Position numbers and translations under genes: made by a program. DNA of 64,000 bases, taken from positions 86,060,419-86,124,418 of the forward strand of contig OX352761.1 of assembly GCA_947095585.1 (NCBI GenBank), read 5' to 3'. This DNA is from Nephrocerus scutellatus (taxonomy: Eukaryota > Arthropoda > Insecta > Diptera > Pipunculidae). Shown here in pieces: positions 62,948-64,000 of the stretch. A model generated the notes under the pieces. That model was not told where the DNA came from. It did not search any database and worked only from the letters and a program-made list of their open reading frames with translations. Numbering within the stretch: position 1 is the stretch's first letter; every line of letters begins with the position of its first letter.

Positions 62948-64000
62948 TAACAAATAAATAATATGATTTGTTTGAAGGTAATAAAAGTATCTTTTATTTA
63001 AAATACCTGTCTTTTCCTTTCATTATTATCATTATTATACTTAAGCCAGAGCAACCTTTTGAACTTTTATGATATTCAGTTTTTTGACTCTTCCACTGGC
63101 GAGAAACAAGGTGGCGGTTTTTAAGGTGTGGGCAATGTGGAATTTCAAAAAACCCTATAAACGCTACCTAAGCCGCATTTTCGTTTTCGTTTCATTTTAG
63201 TCCATTTGGTAAGTCCAGCTTGAATAGCTTGTTCGCAACGGTACAATTTGTCGTCTTTTCAAAGCATTTTCATGTCTTGTAACTTTCTTTTACATAGTAA
63301 AAGGAAGTAATCATGAAAATTTTCGAACTCGTGATTTTTGCAGGTTTACCCATTACCGTAACTCCTGAGTCAGAAAAAGGGGAAAAAAAAATCTCTACAA
63401 TCCAGACTGCTGAATTTATCGGGATGAAAATTCATATTTAAGCTTTTTTACATAAATTGTGATAATAATAATAATTTTGACGGACATCTGACAGCCGGAA
63501 GTGACAGTATGCTTAGACAGTTTTTCGAGTTTTTGCAAATAACTCAAAAAGTATAATAGCATATATAACTACTTTTAGTATAGTATATAGAAGAAATATG
63601 TTAAGTGCAAAAGAAATTTAAACAAAAAACAAAAAAAAAATAAAAAAAAAATTTAATATACATTTACTGAAGATTTCGGTCCCGTCCGTAAAAGAAGTCG
63701 TGTTGTGTTCCATAAATTATGGAACCTATTTTTATTTGCTTGCGTCAAATAGTTTGACTTGGTAAACATTCACAATTTAACAATACAAAAAGAAACCTAC
63801 AAGCACATTAAATTATTAAACGAGAAAGGTAAGTCAAGTTAGTACATATTAGCAAGGTGCGATTCGATTATTTGGGGCGAAATTGCGAAATGTTAAGAGT
63901 CCTAGAGTAAAATCAATAACAAACTTCGGTAAGAAGACTCATATATTTGCATTGTCATTGTCATTTTCTGTCCTATCGATATTTTTTCAAAATGTAGGTA
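62948..64000. other. No gene recognised
   Basis: AT-rich sequence to the window edge. It contains an A-rich run near 63625-63650. No open frame of note, no repeat shared with the rest of the window that I can see. Confidence 0.5.

Overview
This 64 kb window is AT-rich animal DNA built almost entirely from transposable elements and satellite-like repeats. I found no convincing host gene, no functional tRNA or rRNA gene, and no bacterial-type operon. Insertions into insertions, insect-type spliceosomal introns in transposon genes, errantivirus-like LTR elements with an env remnant, CFDP2/RTE-like and Jockey-like LINEs, Helitrons, PIF/Harbinger and a P-like element together point to an insect, plausibly a fly. 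The species cannot be fixed from the sequence alone. The setting looks like heterochromatin or a transposon graveyard or cluster.

Layout. 0-3.7 kb: an inverted-repeat (MITE-like) segment, an RTE-like LINE remnant (copy A) and a broken Gypsy gag. 3.7-13.5 kb: a mag-like Gypsy element with two LTRs, split inside its reverse transcriptase (RT) by about 5.4 kb of nested insertions (two Jockey-like LINE pieces, a P/THAP-like transposase remnant, a Helitron 3' end with a 102-bp minisatellite). 13.5-24.2 kb: a tRNA-derived SINE, a second Gypsy remnant interrupted by RTE copy B, a nearly full-length but dead Jockey-like LINE (family K), a modular dispersed repeat (R1), a second SINE copy and RTE copy C. 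24.2-33 kb: a composite satellite of three parts, A (149-bp monomer), B (about 1.3 kb spacer) and C (118/139-bp monomer), present about 2.5 times. 33-38.9 kb: a Gypsy fragment, an R1 array, inverted A monomers, a tRNA-like SINE, a 14-bp minisatellite and satellite D. 38.9-43.8 kb: a LINE tail and an LTR-less errantivirus-like copy with an internal deletion. 44.5-50.9 kb: a complete-ended errantivirus-like provirus with LTRs and a TACA target duplication, carrying many frame breaks. 50.9-52 kb: more B/C satellite. 52-61.7 kb: a tandem duplication of a Helitron helicase plus PIF/Harbinger nuclease block, then the rest of the Harbinger element, into which a Jockey-like LINE with a long open RT has inserted. 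61.7-62.9 kb: the body of a non-autonomous Helitron. 62.9-64 kb: nothing recognised.

How it works together. Nothing here looks like a cellular pathway. The readable logic is insertion order: Harbinger lies inside a Helitron, a Jockey-like LINE inside Harbinger, a Helitron end inside a P-like element, the P-like element inside a mag-like LTR element, RTE inside Gypsy, and an errantivirus beside B/C satellite. All LTR elements read on +, while most LINE pieces read on -. The longest open gene is the 428-residue LINE RT at 60040-61326; nearly everything else is broken.
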